DNA from: Novosphingobium lindaniclasticum LE124
GTDB taxonomy: Bacteria; Pseudomonadota; Alphaproteobacteria; Sphingomonadales; Sphingomonadaceae
NCBI RefSeq assembly: GCF_000445125.1
Contig: NZ_ATHL01000076.1
Coordinates: 62,001-126,000 of the forward strand
Reading direction: 5' to 3'
DNA length: 64,000 nt
Under the pieces are notes generated by a model. It worked only from the letters and a program-made list of their open reading frames with translations. It ran no database searches and was not told the DNA's origin. Each line of letters begins with the position of its first letter. Position 1 is the first letter of the stretch. Below, one piece after another: positions 16,488-24,135 of the stretch. Made by a program: the position numbers and the translations under genes.

Positions 16488-17366
16488 ATGCAGCCCGTTT
16501 CCGACAACGATGCTTCCGGAGAGGCTACCTCTCCCAGCGAAGCGGCTCCGCCGCCCGTCAATGCGAACAAGGCTCTGTGGGAGAAGGGGGATTTCACCCG
16601 CCTTGCCGCCACGATGCGGGAAAGCGGCGAGGAATTGGTCGCCTGGATCGACCCCCGGCCGGGTACGGAGGTTCTCGATCTCGGCTGCGGGGACGGAACG
16701 ACGGCCGTTCCCGCAGCCCGGCGCGGTGCGCGGGTGCTTGGAGTCGATATCGCCGCGAACCTCGTGACGGCGGGAAACCGGCGCGCCCAGGACGAAGGCT
16801 TGACCCACTTGCGCTTCGTCGAGGGTGATGCCTCGGCACTGACGGGGATCGAGGATGGCCGCTTCGATCTGGTGGTCAGCATCTTCGGCGCGATGTTCGC
16901 GCCGCGCCCCCTGGATGTCGCAGCCGAAATGGTCCGGGTTTGCCGACCGGGCGGGCGGATCGTCATGGGTAACTGGATCGCGGGCGATCCGACGCTCGTC
17001 GCCAGAGTGCTGAAGATCTGCGGGGGCTACATGCCGCCCCCGCCGGAAGGCTTCGTCAGTCCAGTGACCTGGGGACAGGTGGAGGTCGTTCGCGATCGCT
17101 TCGGGGCCACGGGAATCCCGCCAGAGCGGGTGCATTGCGAACAAGCAAGTTACACGTTCCGCTTCCCCGGACCGCCGCGGGGTTTCCTCGATATTTTCCG
17201 GGACTATTACGGCCCGACGATGAACGCCTTCGAAGCAGCGGATCGCAGTGGCCGTCGTCAGGAACTGGAGAGCGAGTTGGAGGCGCTGTTCGAGGCTGAG
17301 AACCGGGGCGGGCCGGACCGGACGATCATTCCGGCGACCTACTTGCGCGTTTCGGTCGATCGATAA
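16488..17366 (+). CDS. Class I SAM-dependent methyltransferase
   Basis: About 292 residues from the ATG at 16488, preceded by GGAGAG with 4-bp spacing; further in-frame ATGs lie at 16476, 16464 and 16428. The fold is seen from motif I VLDLGCGDGTT, the acidic end of strand 2 (GVDIAANLV), VEGDASAL, and the motif FDLVVSIFGAMFAPRP. The N-terminal lead (NANKALWEKGDFTRLA) resembles UbiE/COQ5-like or Methyltransf_25 proteins found as orphan methyltransferases. The methyl acceptor is unknown and no neighbour points to a pathway. Confidence 0.85.
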   Translation: MQPVSDNDASGEATSPSEAAPPPVNANKALWEKGDFTRLAATMRESGEELVAWIDPRPGTEVLDLGCGDGTTAVPAARRGARVLGVDIAANLVTAGNRRAQDEGLTHLRFVEGDASALTGIEDGRFDLVVSIFGAMFAPRPLDVAAEMVRVCRPGGRIVMGNWIAGDPTLVARVLKICGGYMPPPPEGFVSPVTWGQVEVVRDRFGATGIPPERVHCEQASYTFRFPGPPRGFLDIFRDYYGPTMNAFEAADRSGRRQELESELEALFEAENRGGPDRTIIPATYLRVSVDR

Positions 17367-17450
17367 GGAACGCGCCGCCTGCGCATCCGCACGGCGGCCT
17401 TGGATCCGAACGATCCGGAGCGGCGCCATGCCGCTCCGGAACCTTGCGCG

Positions 17451-18287
17451 TCATCCCTGCACGAAGGCGAGCAGGTCGGGGTTGATGGTCTCGGCATTGA
17501 CGGTCAGCATGCCGTGCGAGAGGCCCTGGTAGATCTTGAGCGTGGCGTTCGGGAGGATCTCGGCCTGGAGCACACCAGCGTTCTTGTACGGCACGACCTG
17601 ATCGTCATCGCCGTGGAGTACCAGCGTGGGGACCGTGATCGCCTTGAGATCATCGGTCTGGTCCGTCTCCGAGAACGCCTTGATGCCTTCGTAATGCGCC
17701 TTGGCGCTGCCCATCATGCCCTGGCGCCACCAGTTGTCGATCACCGCCTGCTTCACGTCGGCGCCTTCGCGGTTGAAGCCGTAGAAGGGCCCTGCGGCGA
17801 CGTCACGGAAGAACTGCGCCCGGTTGGCGGCGAGACCGGCGCGCAGACCGTTGAAAACCTCGATCGGCAGACCGCCGGGATAGCGTTCGGTCTTGAGCAT
17901 GATCGGCGGCACCGCGCTGACCAGCACGGCTTTGGCTACGCGGTCCTGCGGAATGCCGTAGCGGGCGACATAAGCCGCGACTTCGCCGCCGCCGGTCGAG
18001 TGGCCGATGTGGACCGCGTTCCTGAGGTCGAGGTGTTCCATCACCGCAGCAGCATCGGCGGCGTAGTGCGCCATGTCGTGGCCGTCGCTGACCTGCTCGG
18101 AACGGCCGTGACCGCGGCGGTCATGGGCGACGACGCGGTAGCCCTTGTCAAGGAAGAACAGCATCTGCGCATCCCAGTCGTCCGACGAAAGCGGCCAGCC
18201 GTGGTGGAAGACGATCGGCTGGGCGTCCTTCGGGCCCCAGTCCTTGAAAAAGATTTCGGCGCCGTCCTTGGTGGTTACGTAACCCAT
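17451..18287 (-). CDS. Alpha/beta hydrolase (non-haem chloroperoxidase / arylesterase type)
   Basis: 278 residues from the ATG at 18287, which follows AAGGATCAGC at good spacing; a longer frame reaches 18431 but adds atypical sequence. The catalytic triad is readable: Ser in GHSTGG, Asp in LHGDDDQVVP and His in GLSHGM. The oxyanion-hole motif HHGWPLSSDDW and the DRRGHGRS turn are typical of cofactor-free haloperoxidases, which act as esterases and perhydrolases. Likely cytoplasmic, as no signal peptide is seen. It stands alone, convergent with the methyltransferase gene. Confidence 0.9.
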   Translation of the reverse strand: MGYVTTKDGAEIFFKDWGPKDAQPIVFHHGWPLSSDDWDAQMLFFLDKGYRVVAHDRRGHGRSEQVSDGHDMAHYAADAAAVMEHLDLRNAVHIGHSTGGGEVAAYVARYGIPQDRVAKAVLVSAVPPIMLKTERYPGGLPIEVFNGLRAGLAANRAQFFRDVAAGPFYGFNREGADVKQAVIDNWWRQGMMGSAKAHYEGIKAFSETDQTDDLKAITVPTLVLHGDDDQVVPYKNAGVLQAEILPNATLKIYQGLSHGMLTVNAETINPDLLAFVQG

Positions 18288-18572
18288 GATGCTGATCCTT
18301 GCGTGAGAGTTGGGAGAGAAAAAGAAGGAACGTTCAGGATCGAAAGCCGGACGGTGAGGTACTCTGGAAAACAGCGCCCCCAGCGGCATCGATCTGGTGA
18401 AGCAAGGATTAGCGGCGATTACGATTATCATAAATGCATATAAAAGCGGTGGATTGGTTCTATAAAACTGAAAAGTTAGCCGTCGTACGCTGCGCGATCG
18501 ACCGGGCCGCGCGGAATGTCGTGAAGGAGACCTCGGCTGTCGATCTCGGCAGCATTGCCGAGCAGGTGCGCT

Positions 18573-18995
18573 TCAGTCCTGCGCGTAGAGATAGGCGGAC
18601 ATGTCTTGCGCTTCCCTGCGACCAATGCCCTGTTCGGGCATGCCGCTGCCGGGGCGAAGACGTTGCGGGTGCATGAGCCAGACCACCATCGCCTCGGGAT
18701 CGTTGGTCAGCGAGCCTGCAAGCGCGGCGCGCTGACCGACATGGGTGAGGTCGGGACCGACTTTGCCCATCGCTCCATCGATGCCGGGAATGATGTGGCA
18801 GCTGCCGCATCCCTGGCGCTCGATCGCCGATTTTCCACGCTGCCAATCGCCGCCGGTGATCATCTGCGCCTGCACCCGGTGCTGTTGCTGGGTCTCGACA
18901 TGGAGCACGGCGCCAGCCCCGACCGCGACAGCGACGCAGAGGGTGACCAGAACGGCAAGCCACCCGAGGCTTGAAGGAAGGGGACGCCTAGACAC
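18573..18995 (-). CDS. Membrane-anchored cytochrome c
   Basis: About 140 residues using the GTG at 18995, which overlaps the ctaG stop; the frame is open further upstream but without a better start. An N-terminal hydrophobic anchor (residues 11-31) precedes one class I cytochrome c domain with CGSCH (Cys63, Cys66, His67) and the distal Met in GSGMPE (Met119). It is the last gene of the operon of formate dehydrogenase-like enzyme, cytochrome c and caa3 oxidase, so it is probably an extra electron carrier for that oxidase. Confidence 0.8.
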   Translation of the reverse strand: MSRRPLPSSLGWLAVLVTLCVAVAVGAGAVLHVETQQQHRVQAQMITGGDWQRGKSAIERQGCGSCHIIPGIDGAMGKVGPDLTHVGQRAALAGSLTNDPEAMVVWLMHPQRLRPGSGMPEQGIGRREAQDMSAYLYAQD

Positions 18996-19878
18996 GGGCG
19001 GGCCGCAGGACTTTCCGCATGATGAGCAGCGCGGCACCGGCATGGACGAGGCCGCCCGGCACCCACATGAGGAGGCCCGCCAGTTGCTGGTCTTCGGCAG
19101 GCGTCAGGCCGAATGGCGCAAGGCCAAGGCGGGCGTAGCCTTCGTACCACGGGCTCGTCGCGAAAGCCATGAGGGCTCCGAGCGCGCCCGACACGATGGA
19201 GGTGGCCACGAGGCACAGCGCCGCCACCGCGGGCGAAGTCCGTCTGCCGAGCATCGCCGTCCAGAAAAGCAGCGCGCTCACAAGGAAGGACAGGTGCTGC
19301 GCAGCGTGCCATCCCTCTTGCGCCAGGGCCAGATCGAACAGCGCAGGCGCGTGCCAGATCCAGAGGACTGCGGCCTGGAGCAGGGTTGCGGTGACCGGCT
19401 GCACCAGAAAGCGCCAGCTGTGCCGGATGGGTGCGGCCCGGCTCCAGGCGCCGAAAGCCTGGCGGTAGCGCACCGGCAGTCCCCAGAGCATGATCGCCAG
19501 GGGCTCGGAAAGGACGAGAAGCGGAGCGGCGGCGAGCATGATGAGTTCATGCTCGAACATATGCGCAGCGAAGGATCGTTCTCCGGCCTGATGCAGAGGC
19601 GAAACGAGGGCGGCGGTCAGGAGCAGCCAGCCGCCCGCGAATAGGCGAGCGCGGCGGCCGAGTGCCGCTGCCCCCCGGCCAGATCTTCGCAAGAGCCGTC
19701 TCGTGCCGATGACGAACAGGACGAGCGTCAGCAGGAGCGGGATCGTGATCCAGGGATCGAGCGTCCATCCCGGCGGTTCCACATGGGCGATACCCGTATC
19801 GTGGGCAACGCTGGGGACAGCCCATAGAACGAGGCACGGCGTTAGGCATACCGGGAGGCAGGCGGTCAGGCGATGCAT
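18988..19878 (-). CDS. CtaG-type cytochrome c oxidase assembly protein (caa3_CtaG)
   Basis: 296 residues from the ATG at 19878. A signal-like first segment is followed by about seven membrane helices, with the family landmarks HMFEHELIMLAAAPLLVLSEP, HAPALFDLALAQEGWHAAQH and MWVPGGLVHAGAALLIM. CtaG of the caa3 type helps build the copper centre of subunit I. Its start overlaps the end of the upstream three-helix protein gene by 13 bp, and its stop overlaps the likely start of the last cytochrome c gene. It belongs to the caa3 operon. Confidence 0.88.
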   Translation of the reverse strand: MHRLTACLPVCLTPCLVLWAVPSVAHDTGIAHVEPPGWTLDPWITIPLLLTLVLFVIGTRRLLRRSGRGAAALGRRARLFAGGWLLLTAALVSPLHQAGERSFAAHMFEHELIMLAAAPLLVLSEPLAIMLWGLPVRYRQAFGAWSRAAPIRHSWRFLVQPVTATLLQAAVLWIWHAPALFDLALAQEGWHAAQHLSFLVSALLFWTAMLGRRTSPAVAALCLVATSIVSGALGALMAFATSPWYEGYARLGLAPFGLTPAEDQQLAGLLMWVPGGLVHAGAALLIMRKVLRPARV

Positions 19879-20186
19879 GGCGGAACGATCGACAGAGCCA
19901 GCGTCTGGAACAGGATCGCAAGAGCGAAGATCGCCGCGACCGCTACAGCCAGCCGGGCGAGCCAGGGATTGGCAAGCGCACCCTGATGACGGCGCAAGGG
20001 CCAGGCGATCCGCAGTGCAAGCGCGCAGATCAGGATGCTGGTCAAGCCCCAGGCGATACCGATGAAGGTGGCGTCGCAGCGGACATGGAGAAGCGCCGAG
20101 AGCCCCTGCTGGAACGCGAACCAGGCCCCCGGTGGCAGCACCAGCGCCAGCCAGGCGCGTGCGCGAATGGTAGGGCGCCAGCTCAT
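19866..20186 (-). CDS. Small three-helix membrane protein of the caa3 operon
   Basis: 106 residues starting MSWRPTIRARAW at 20186, with three predicted membrane helices (about 11-33, 41-62 and 78-100) and a short end IVPPCIA. Its ATG overlaps the stop of the subunit III gene (ATGA) and its end overlaps the ctaG start, so it is translationally coupled on both sides. I do not recognise a named family. From position it may be a small subunit (subunit IV-like) or assembly factor of this oxidase. Cys at residues 37, 54 and 104 do not form a known metal motif. Confidence 0.75.
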   Translation of the reverse strand: MSWRPTIRARAWLALVLPPGAWFAFQQGLSALLHVRCDATFIGIAWGLTSILICALALRIAWPLRRHQGALANPWLARLAVAVAAIFALAILFQTLALSIVPPCIA

Positions 20187-20800
20187 AAGGCCCTCGGCGC
20201 CCAGTAGATGAGGAGGTAGACGGGTAGCCAACAGAGCACCACGAACGTCCAGTAATTCGAGTTGTCCTCCACGTCGGCGAACTGGTCGTCCCCCACCTCG
20301 TGCGTGAACAGCCACGCGCCCAGAACGACCGTATCGCCCCAATCGGTAACGACATGGACGGTGTGGAGGACGAGCAGCAGCCAGACTACCGAGCCGTAGG
20401 CGTCCTGATGCCAGGGCAGGCCCAGATGCGCGAACTCGAAGCCGCGCGGCACGAACAGCGCCAGCGCGATGACGGCCATCGCCGCAGTTCCCCAGCGCAC
20501 GCCCGCCAGATTCTTCGCCCGCGCGCAGCGCAGCACCCAGAGATTGGGTATCTCGCTGAGCAGAAGACCGGCGGTGAAGATGCCGCTCCACAAGAGGCCG
20601 GGCAGCGGATCGCCTTTCGGCGGCCAGGCCGATGCCTGGGTCATGAGGTAGAGATAAGCTGCAGCGGCAAGCACGAAGCCGGTGCCCTCGATGACCATGA
20701 AGCCGATATTGCCCCACCAGACCAGATGACGGGGCCCGCTGGCGCTGGAGGGCAGATCGGAGAGCGTGCCCACGATAGCGAACTCTCGGGTTCCCGTCAT
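20183..20800 (-). CDS. Cytochrome c oxidase subunit III-like protein
   Basis: 205 residues with about five to six membrane helices. The COX3 features are GNIGFMVIEGTGFVLAAAAYLY, IPRGFEF-like FVPRGFEFAHLGLPWHQDAYGS, and LHTVHVVTDWGDTVVLGAWL near the end. The short length and early start fit the subunit III of caa3/CoxO-type clusters, not the long mitochondrial type. The ATG overlaps the subunit I stop codon (ATGA). It stabilises subunit I and may support oxygen delivery. Confidence 0.85.
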   Translation of the reverse strand: MTGTREFAIVGTLSDLPSSASGPRHLVWWGNIGFMVIEGTGFVLAAAAYLYLMTQASAWPPKGDPLPGLLWSGIFTAGLLLSEIPNLWVLRCARAKNLAGVRWGTAAMAVIALALFVPRGFEFAHLGLPWHQDAYGSVVWLLLVLHTVHVVTDWGDTVVLGAWLFTHEVGDDQFADVEDNSNYWTFVVLCWLPVYLLIYWAPRAL

Positions 20801-22689
20801 GGCGCGGCCTCCAGCGCGCCGATCTTCGCTCGCGGTCGGTTCGGCCAGAACCAGCCGGTAAGCGCGGCGCCGATGGGAAGGGCGCCGATCGGGATCGCCC
20901 AGGGCGTGAAGATGCTGGCAATGAACATGGCCGAGACGGCAAGCGCCGCGACGAGCGGCCAGATGGACGGCCCGGCACTCTTCTGCCGATAGAGCGGCTG
21001 CGCGTCGGTAACCGAGGAGACGAGCACTTCGCGCGTGTCGATCGCGATGCCGTCGAGTGCCGGAAGCGGCGCGCCGCCGTTCCACATGGGCGTGAGGCTG
21101 TCGACCCTGGGTGTGAAAGGGATGTTGTACGCCGGAGGCGGCGACGCGGTCGCCCACTCCAGGGTCGAGCCGCCCCAGGGATCTGCGCCCGAGGGCTTGC
21201 CGCGCCAGTAGCTGCACAGCGCATTGGCGGCGAAGACGAGCCCGCCGGTCACGGCGATCGCGCTGCCGGCGGTCGCGATCTGGTTCAGCATGTCCCAGCC
21301 CATGTGGGCCGGATAAGTATAGACCCGCCGCGGCATGCCCTCCAGCCCGAGCAGGTGCATCGGGAAGAACCCGAGGTTGAACCCGCCGACGATGAGGACG
21401 AAAGCGACTTTGCCCCAGCGTTCCGACATCAGCCGTCCGGTCGCCTTGGGATACCAGTAGCAGAAGGCGCCGAAGAGAGGGAAGATGGCGCCGCCGATCA
21501 GGACATAATGCAGGTGCGCGACGATGAAATAGGTGTCGGTGAGTTGCAGGTCGAGCGCAGCCGAGGCCGTCATCACGCCCGAAAGCCCGCCGATCACGAA
21601 AGTCGCCACGAAACCCAGGATCCAAAGCATTGGCGTTGGAAACCAAGTGCGTCCGGTGCCGATCGTAGCGAGCCAGCAGAATATCTGCAGACCGGCCGGC
21701 ACGGCGATGGCCATGCTTGCGGCCGTGTAGAAATCGTTGCCCAGCCGAGGCAGGCCGACCGCGAACATGTGATGGACCCAAAGGCCGAAGGCGAGCGCGC
21801 CGATGGAGAGGATCGCCAGCACGAGCACGCTGTGGCCATAGAGCACCCGGCGCGAGAAAGTCTCGACGATCGACGAGACGAAGCCGGTGGCCGGCACGAA
21901 GATGATGTAGACCTCGGGATGGCCGAAGAACCAGAAGAGATGCTGGAACAGCACGGCGTCGCCGCCCGCGGCGACCGAGAAGAACTGCGTCGAGACGAGC
22001 CGGTCGGCGATCAGCATCGACGTCACCAGCATCACCGCCGGCATCGAGAACATCGTCATGATCGAGGCGATCAGCATGGCCCAGAGGAATACCGGCATCC
22101 GGGCCAGGGTCATGCCGGGCGGGCGCATCTTCAGGATCGTCGCCGCGACATTGACCGAGGCGGCAAGCGCGGCCACTTCGGTGAAGGTGATCATCTGCGC
22201 CCAGATGTCGGCGCGGTGTCCGGGCGAATAGGCGGGGCCGGAAAGCGGCGGATATTCGAACCAGCCGAGATCCGGCGTGATGTCGATCGCATGGGCGACC
22301 CACAAGGTGAGCACCCCGCCGAAGTAGAGCCAGAAGCTGAAGGCGCCGAGCCGCGGAAAAGCCATGTTGCGGGCACCGAGCATCAATGGAACCAGCCAGA
22401 AAGCCATGGCTTCCATCAGCGGCACCGAAACGAGAAACAGCATGGTCGAGCCGTGCAGCGAGAAGCTCTCGTTGAAGAGTTGCGGCGTCATCCGGGTGTT
22501 TTCAGGAACCGAAAGCTGCCAGCGCATGTCGAGCGCCAGCATGCCCGCCAGGAACATCAGCAGAAGTGCCGTCACGATGTAGCGCGCCGCGATCCGCTTG
22601 TGATCGACGGTGGTGAGGAAGCCCCAAAGGCCGGGGGGATCGCGCCAGGTGCGGTCGAGCTGTTCCAGCAGCGATGGATCCGGCTTCAC
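20797..22689 (-). CDS. Cytochrome c oxidase subunit I with altered proton channels
   Basis: 630 residues from a GTG at 22689 that overlaps the subunit II stop (GTGA). Catalytic ligands are all present: His79 (low-spin haem), His257-Tyr261 in HPEVY (CuB and cross-linked Tyr), His306/His307 (CuB), and His392/His394 in AHLHY. The usual proton paths are not. The D-channel entry Asp (family sequence GAPDMAFPRMNN) is Asn108 and the two channel Asn are Gly-Ala (GARNMAFPRLGAF). The K-channel segment (family IPTGVKVF) reads VPAGLQIF, so Lys is Gln335 and Thr is Ala332. Glu259 of HPEVY remains. It should reduce oxygen, but whether or how it pumps protons is open. A C-terminal extension of about 100 residues carries two more helices. 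Confidence 0.93.
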   Translation of the reverse strand: MKPDPSLLEQLDRTWRDPPGLWGFLTTVDHKRIAARYIVTALLLMFLAGMLALDMRWQLSVPENTRMTPQLFNESFSLHGSTMLFLVSVPLMEAMAFWLVPLMLGARNMAFPRLGAFSFWLYFGGVLTLWVAHAIDITPDLGWFEYPPLSGPAYSPGHRADIWAQMITFTEVAALAASVNVAATILKMRPPGMTLARMPVFLWAMLIASIMTMFSMPAVMLVTSMLIADRLVSTQFFSVAAGGDAVLFQHLFWFFGHPEVYIIFVPATGFVSSIVETFSRRVLYGHSVLVLAILSIGALAFGLWVHHMFAVGLPRLGNDFYTAASMAIAVPAGLQIFCWLATIGTGRTWFPTPMLWILGFVATFVIGGLSGVMTASAALDLQLTDTYFIVAHLHYVLIGGAIFPLFGAFCYWYPKATGRLMSERWGKVAFVLIVGGFNLGFFPMHLLGLEGMPRRVYTYPAHMGWDMLNQIATAGSAIAVTGGLVFAANALCSYWRGKPSGADPWGGSTLEWATASPPPAYNIPFTPRVDSLTPMWNGGAPLPALDGIAIDTREVLVSSVTDAQPLYRQKSAGPSIWPLVAALAVSAMFIASIFTPWAIPIGALPIGAALTGWFWPNRPRAKIGALEAAP

Positions 22690-23672
22690 CGCAGCGTCTC
22701 CAGGTAGGTGGCGACCGCGTCGGCATCGGCGGGTTCGAGCGGAACCGTGGGCATCGACGTGCCGGGCTTGAGCGCCTGGGGCTGAGCAAGCCAGCCCTGG
22801 ATCCCGCCCCGGCTCATGGGCAAGGTGCCTGCCGCGATCGAGCGGCGGCTGGCGAAATGCGTGAGGTCGGGGCCTGCCCGTCCCCGTGCCTCGGTGCCGC
22901 GAACGCGGTGGCAGGACCCGCAGACCTGAACGAAGACGGATGCGCCGCGTCCGCTTTGCCGACGGGGCGCCCTTGCGCTCCCCTGGCGGGCAAGCCAGCT
23001 GTCGAACGCCGCCTGGCCGTCGACTTTCACATCGAAAGCCATATGCGCGTGCTGCGCGCCGCAGAATTCCGTGCATTGGCCGCGAAACCAGCCCAATCGT
23101 CTGGGTGTCAGGTGCACGACATTGCGGCGGCCGGGGATCATGTCGATCTTGCCGGCGACATTGGGAACCCAGAAGCTGTGGATCACATCGGCCGAGGCAA
23201 GCTGCACCCGCGTCGTGCGGGCAAGCGGCAGGTGCAGTTCGTTGGCGGTCTCGATCCAGCGTCCGCTTGCCGGATCGCGATATTCGATCCGCCACCACCA
23301 TTGATGCCCGGTGATCCGGACGATCACGGCGTCATCCTCCCGCGCCGCGACAAGCGCCCGGTCGGCGATGAAGCTGCCGACGATCAGCACGGTGAGCCCG
23401 ATCACGATCGCGCTCGCGGCTACGTATAGCCCGCGGTCCAGCCGCCTTTCGCCGCCGCTCGCGCTATCGAAGCGGCGCTGCGTTCCTGAACGCAGCACGC
23501 TCCAGACGATGCCGAGCAGCACGATCAGATAGACTGCACCGCAGACGATCATCATGAGCGTAAACAGCGAATGGAGGGCGGCCGCCTGATCGCCTGCGGG
23601 AGAAAGCGGCGACTGGATTCCCGCGCACCCGGCGAGCGTCGCCACGGCCAGGAATACGATCGCTGTTCTCAT
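22686..23672 (-). CDS. Cytochrome c oxidase subunit II fused to cytochrome c (caa3 type)
   Basis: 328 residues from the ATG at 23672, which overlaps the upstream cytochrome gene stop (ATGA). A lipoprotein signal (VATLAGC) is followed by two membrane helices and the CuA domain. CuA ligands are complete: His in VIHSFWVP and Cys, Glu, Cys, His and Met in CTEFCGAQHAHM. The aromatic entry patch GHQWWW is present. A C-terminal cytochrome c domain has CGSCH and a distal Met in GTSMPT. Electrons from the two separate cytochromes c of this operon would enter here and pass to subunit I. Confidence 0.93.
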   Translation of the reverse strand: MRTAIVFLAVATLAGCAGIQSPLSPAGDQAAALHSLFTLMMIVCGAVYLIVLLGIVWSVLRSGTQRRFDSASGGERRLDRGLYVAASAIVIGLTVLIVGSFIADRALVAAREDDAVIVRITGHQWWWRIEYRDPASGRWIETANELHLPLARTTRVQLASADVIHSFWVPNVAGKIDMIPGRRNVVHLTPRRLGWFRGQCTEFCGAQHAHMAFDVKVDGQAAFDSWLARQGSARAPRRQSGRGASVFVQVCGSCHRVRGTEARGRAGPDLTHFASRRSIAAGTLPMSRGGIQGWLAQPQALKPGTSMPTVPLEPADADAVATYLETLR

Positions 23673-24133
23673 TGCGGCCCGGACCACTGCGAACCCTGCG
23701 GCTCGCCTTCCTGATCCAGCGTCACGCGCCGCCGTTTTTCCGGGTGATGCGCCGGAAGATCACGAACATAGGCGGTCAACTGCCAGAGTTGCTCGACCGG
23801 GACCGTCGCCTCGTAAGCAGGCGCCGGGCGGTGTCGTGCTATCGCCCGGTAGACATCCGCGAAGCCGCCGCCCCGGCGCCACCGGCCATCGGAAAGGTTC
23901 GCTGCGCCCCGCGCGCTGTCGTCATGACACCCGGAGCAGCCGTACCACATGAAATAACGGCCGCCCTGGGCCACCTGATAGAGGTTGGCCTGATAGGCCG
24001 GGACGCGCGGGTCCGCATTTCCTGCCGGCGCCGTTTGCGGCAGGCTCGGCCCGAGAGTGCGCGCCTCGTTGGTGCACGCGGCGAGGGCGAGAAGGGCGAC
24101 CGGCGCCAGTATCGTTGCGCCCCTGACGCGCAT
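23669..24133 (-). CDS. Lipoprotein cytochrome c
   Basis: 154 residues with a lipobox (ALLALAAC), so it is anchored to the membrane on the periplasmic side. One haem-c site, CSGCH, lies near residue 70 in WYGCSGCHDDSARG. A distal Met is not obvious in the short C-terminal half, so the sixth ligand is uncertain. It starts 2 bp after the molybdopterin enzyme gene and overlaps the subunit II gene by 4 bp. It is therefore a natural candidate to link the dehydrogenase side of the operon to the oxidase. Confidence 0.85.
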   Translation of the reverse strand: MRVRGATILAPVALLALAACTNEARTLGPSLPQTAPAGNADPRVPAYQANLYQVAQGGRYFMWYGCSGCHDDSARGAANLSDGRWRRGGGFADVYRAIARHRPAPAYEATVPVEQLWQLTAYVRDLPAHHPEKRRRVTLDQEGEPQGSQWSGPQ

Positions 24134-24135
24134 GG

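Noticed and set aside
21304..22707. 467-residue plus-strand open frame within the oxidase subunit I gene
   Set aside because: Shadow; the minus strand carries every metal ligand of subunit I.
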